Assembly (NCBI RefSeq): GCF_015160875.1
Contig: NZ_CP063374.1
Coordinates: 7,195,501-7,259,500 of the forward strand
DNA: 64,000 bases
Direction of reading: 5' to 3'
DNA from: Streptomyces chromofuscus
GTDB taxonomy: Bacteria; Actinomycetota; Actinomycetes; Streptomycetales; Streptomycetaceae
Made by a program: the position numbers and the translations under genes. Of the stretch, positions 62,217 through 64,000 are shown piece after piece; the stretch's first letter is position 1, and each line of letters opens with the position of its first letter. The notes below the pieces were generated by a model, which did no database searches, was not told the DNA's origin, and saw only the letters and a program-made list of their open reading frames with translations.

Positions 62217-62556
62217 CCGCGCCCGGGGTCGCGAGGACCCGTCCCGGCCCCGTCCGGGGCGGGCCTCAGCCAGGCAGGTGGTCCGGCCGCTACGCCGTCA
62301 AGGTGCCGAGGCAGCGGCCGCAAGGCTGTTGTGACGCCGACTCGTCTGATAAATAGGCGACGACTGCTCCGATCGCACGGCACGAGGAGCCGGCAGATGG
62401 CCGACGCGACGCAGCGGAATGGACGGCGCCTGCGGCAGCGTCACGGACAGCGCAGGGCGGTATCGGGAGCCCGGGTGCCGCCGACGCCCGGGTGACCTCC
62501 GGCCGCGCCCAGGACCGACCCGCCGCGGCTGCCCGCAACCGACCGAAAGGCCTCCC
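62217..62556. other. Intergenic region before the decayed fucose-type genes
   Basis: About 340 bp. A terminator-like hairpin lies at its start. TCGTC and GACGA half-sites flank TGATAAATAGG (62341-62362), an AT-rich spot that could be the promoter or operator of the following genes. Confidence 0.4.
62243..62263 (+). terminator. Terminator-like hairpin after the GH38 gene
   Basis: GCCCCG and CGGGGC pair tightly, with flanking CCC and GGG extending the stem past a bulge. It begins 27 bp after the stop codon. Confidence 0.5.
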
Positions 62557-62973
62557 GTGTCCCCGTCCGCCGTTCGCGTCACCGCGGTCGACACCTACGA
62601 CATCCGCACGGCCCGTGCCTGCCTGCCGCACCGGCCTGCGTCGTCCCCCGCGGCGATCGTGAACACGTGCTCCGTCACGGCCACCGCGGGCCCGCCCCGG
62701 CGAGCGCGGTACAGCGTCACCAAGGGCGCGATGTACTCCCTCACGCTCGCCATGGCCGCCGACCACGTCCGCGGGGGCATCCGCGTCACCTGCGACAACC
62801 CCGGCACCGCGGACACCCCGTGGACCAGCCGCCTGCTGGACGTCACGGCAGCGGAAGTCGCCCACACCACCGCCTGCTTGGCGAGCCCGATGTCCGGGGC
62901 GACCACCGGCACGGCACCGGCGGTCGACGGCGGCATGCGGGGCCCGCGCCCGCGACCGGCGGACCCGCGGTGA
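62557..62973 (+). pseudogene. Deletion fusion: fuconate dehydratase start joined to SDR end
   Basis: The first ~17 residues (SAVRVTAVDTYDIRTA) match the N-terminus of L-fuconate dehydratase-type enolase-superfamily enzymes. From about residue 30 the frame is the C-terminal third of an SDR: AAIVNTCSVTATAG, then YSVTKGAMYSLTLAMA with the YxxxK pair, NPGTADTPWTSRLL and TGTAPAVDGGM. The dehydratase body and the SDR Rossmann start are gone, so an internal deletion of about 1.5 kb or more joined the two. The product has neither active enzyme. Its stop overlaps the next gene by GTGA. Confidence 0.7.
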
Positions 62974-63949
62974 GCGGCGCCCGGGCGGGTGCGGCCCCGC
63001 TCGCCTTCGGCGCCGCCGGGATCGGCAACCTCTACACCGCGATCTCCGACGAGCAGGCGCACGCCGCCGTGACCGCCGCCTGGCGGCAGGGCATCCGGCA
63101 CTTCGACACCGCCCCGCACTACGGTCTCGGCCTGTCCGAACGACGCCTGGGCGCGGCCCTGCGCGAGCACCCCCGCGCCGCGTACACGATCTCCACCAAG
63201 GTCGGCCGCCGCCTGGAACCGGCCGACGGCACCGGCGACGACCGGGCCAACGGCTTCGCGGTCCCGGCCACCCAGCGCCGCGTCTGGGACTTCACCGCGG
63301 ACGGCATACGCCGCACCCTTGACGCCTCCCTGGAACGCCTCGGCCTCGACCGCGTCGACACCGTCTACCTGCACGACCCCGACGACCACGCCGAACAGGC
63401 CTTCCGCGAGGGCTACCCGGCCCTGGAGAAGCTGCGCTCCGAGGGCGTGGTCGGCGCGATCGGCGCCGGCATGAACCAGACCGCGATGCTCACCCGTTTC
63501 GTCCGCGACACCGACGTCGACGTCGTGCTGTGCGCCGGGCGCTACACCCTCCTCGACCAGAGCGCCCTCACCGAGCTCCTTCCCGCCGCCCGGGAACGCG
63601 GCACGGCCGTGGTGATCGGCGGCGCCTTCAACTCCGGCCTGCTCGCGGACCCGAGTCCGGGAGCGACGTACAACTACACCCGGTACCCGAGGAGTTGCTC
63701 GACCGTGCGCTGCGGCTGAAGGCGGTCGCCGACCGCCACGGCACGACCCTGCGTGCCGCCGCCCTCGCCTTCTGCGCCGCCCACCCGGCCGTCGTGCACG
63801 TCCTGGTCGGCGCTCGCTCGGCCGCCGAGGTCGACGACTGCGCCGCGCAGTTCTGCACGCCCGTGCCTGCGGCGTTCTGGCAGGAGCTGCGGGCGACGGG
63901 GCTGCTTCCCGCCGAGGCCCGCCTGCCCGTCGACAAGGGGCCGACGTGA
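62970..63949 (+). pseudogene. Aldo-keto reductase (L-fucose dehydrogenase-like), one frameshift
   Basis: From a GTG in a GTGA overlap: FGAAGIGNLYTAISDEQAH, HFDTAPHYGLGLSERRLG (catalytic Asp and Tyr), STKVGRRL and VVIGGAFNSGLL. At about 63683 one C is missing, so SPGATYNYTRYP breaks off and stops at 63719. The rest (PEELLDRALRLKAVADRHG ... HVLVGARSAAEV) continues in the next frame to 63949. With one base restored the length is normal (about 326 residues). Homologues sit in L-fucose catabolic clusters. Confidence 0.75.
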
Positions 63950-64000
63950 CCGTGGACACGCACCACCAAGGAACCTCCGACGGCGTCCGCCACGCGCGCC
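63946..64000 (+). CDS. Start of a further gene, cut by window edge
   Basis: A GTG in a GTGA overlap with the reductase stop, followed by an open frame VTVDTHHQGTSDGVRHAR to the edge. Only 18 codons are visible; I cannot name it. Position suggests another member of the fucose-type operon. Confidence 0.4.
   Translation, partial: MTVDTHHQGTSDGVRHAR

Overview
The window reads as chromosome of a Streptomyces-type actinobacterium. GC content is very high, third codon positions are almost always G or C, many starts are GTG, GGAGG-like ribosome binding sites are common, and genes overlap at GTGA or ATGA junctions. The protein families point the same way: CUT1 sugar importers without their own ATPase, SpoIIE-type phosphatases, WS/DGAT acyltransferases, and an Rpf/LysM/M23 wall protein.

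Layout. 1-2.1 kb holds two tandem ABC-F genes. 2.5-3.9 kb holds a molybdopterin oxidoreductase with its cytochrome b partner. 3.9-8.2 kb mixes wreckage (a LuxR-family ATPase regulator, an MFS stub, a hydrolase stub) with an intact TetR regulator and a Tat-exported alpha/beta hydrolase. 8.2-10.7 kb is an aldehyde dehydrogenase and SDR pair, followed by a decayed sensor kinase. 11.9-20.3 kb is a minus-strand galactoside operon: binding protein, two permeases, GH42 beta-galactosidase, DeoR regulator, GH36 alpha-galactosidase. 21.0-23.5 kb is a multidomain SpoIIE phosphatase.

23.6-33.6 kb looks like an accessory island. Its left edge is a 5' scrap of panD, with the same leader and first codons as the intact panD at its right edge. 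Between them lie an IS256-family element, an IS701-family element with unusually long perfect inverted repeats, an AraC regulator, a secreted peptidoglycan-binding protein, a truncated integrase, small island genes, an ISAs1 remnant, a candidate AbiEii toxin pair, and a strongly structured non-coding stretch.

33.6-50.5 kb is core-like: panD, a small GNAT, an Asp/Glu racemase-like gene, gndA, a wall hydrolase, an EamA-type transporter, an iron-sulfur protein, glgA/glgC, WS/DGAT, an SDR with a zinc ribbon, a frameshifted HD protein, a small conserved-looking peptide, a GNAT and an amidase. 50.6-51.3 kb is a minisatellite of five 132-bp units.

51.4-62.2 kb is the most coherent system. A LacI regulator with three operator-like palindromes faces an operon of sugar-binding lipoprotein, two permeases, a GH5-like enzyme, an exported GH85 endo-beta-N-acetylglucosaminidase and a GH38 alpha-mannosidase. 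Together they look like a pathway that releases, imports and trims N-glycans. The window ends in a decayed L-fucose-type operon: a dehydratase/SDR deletion fusion, a frameshifted aldo-keto reductase, and the first codons of another gene.
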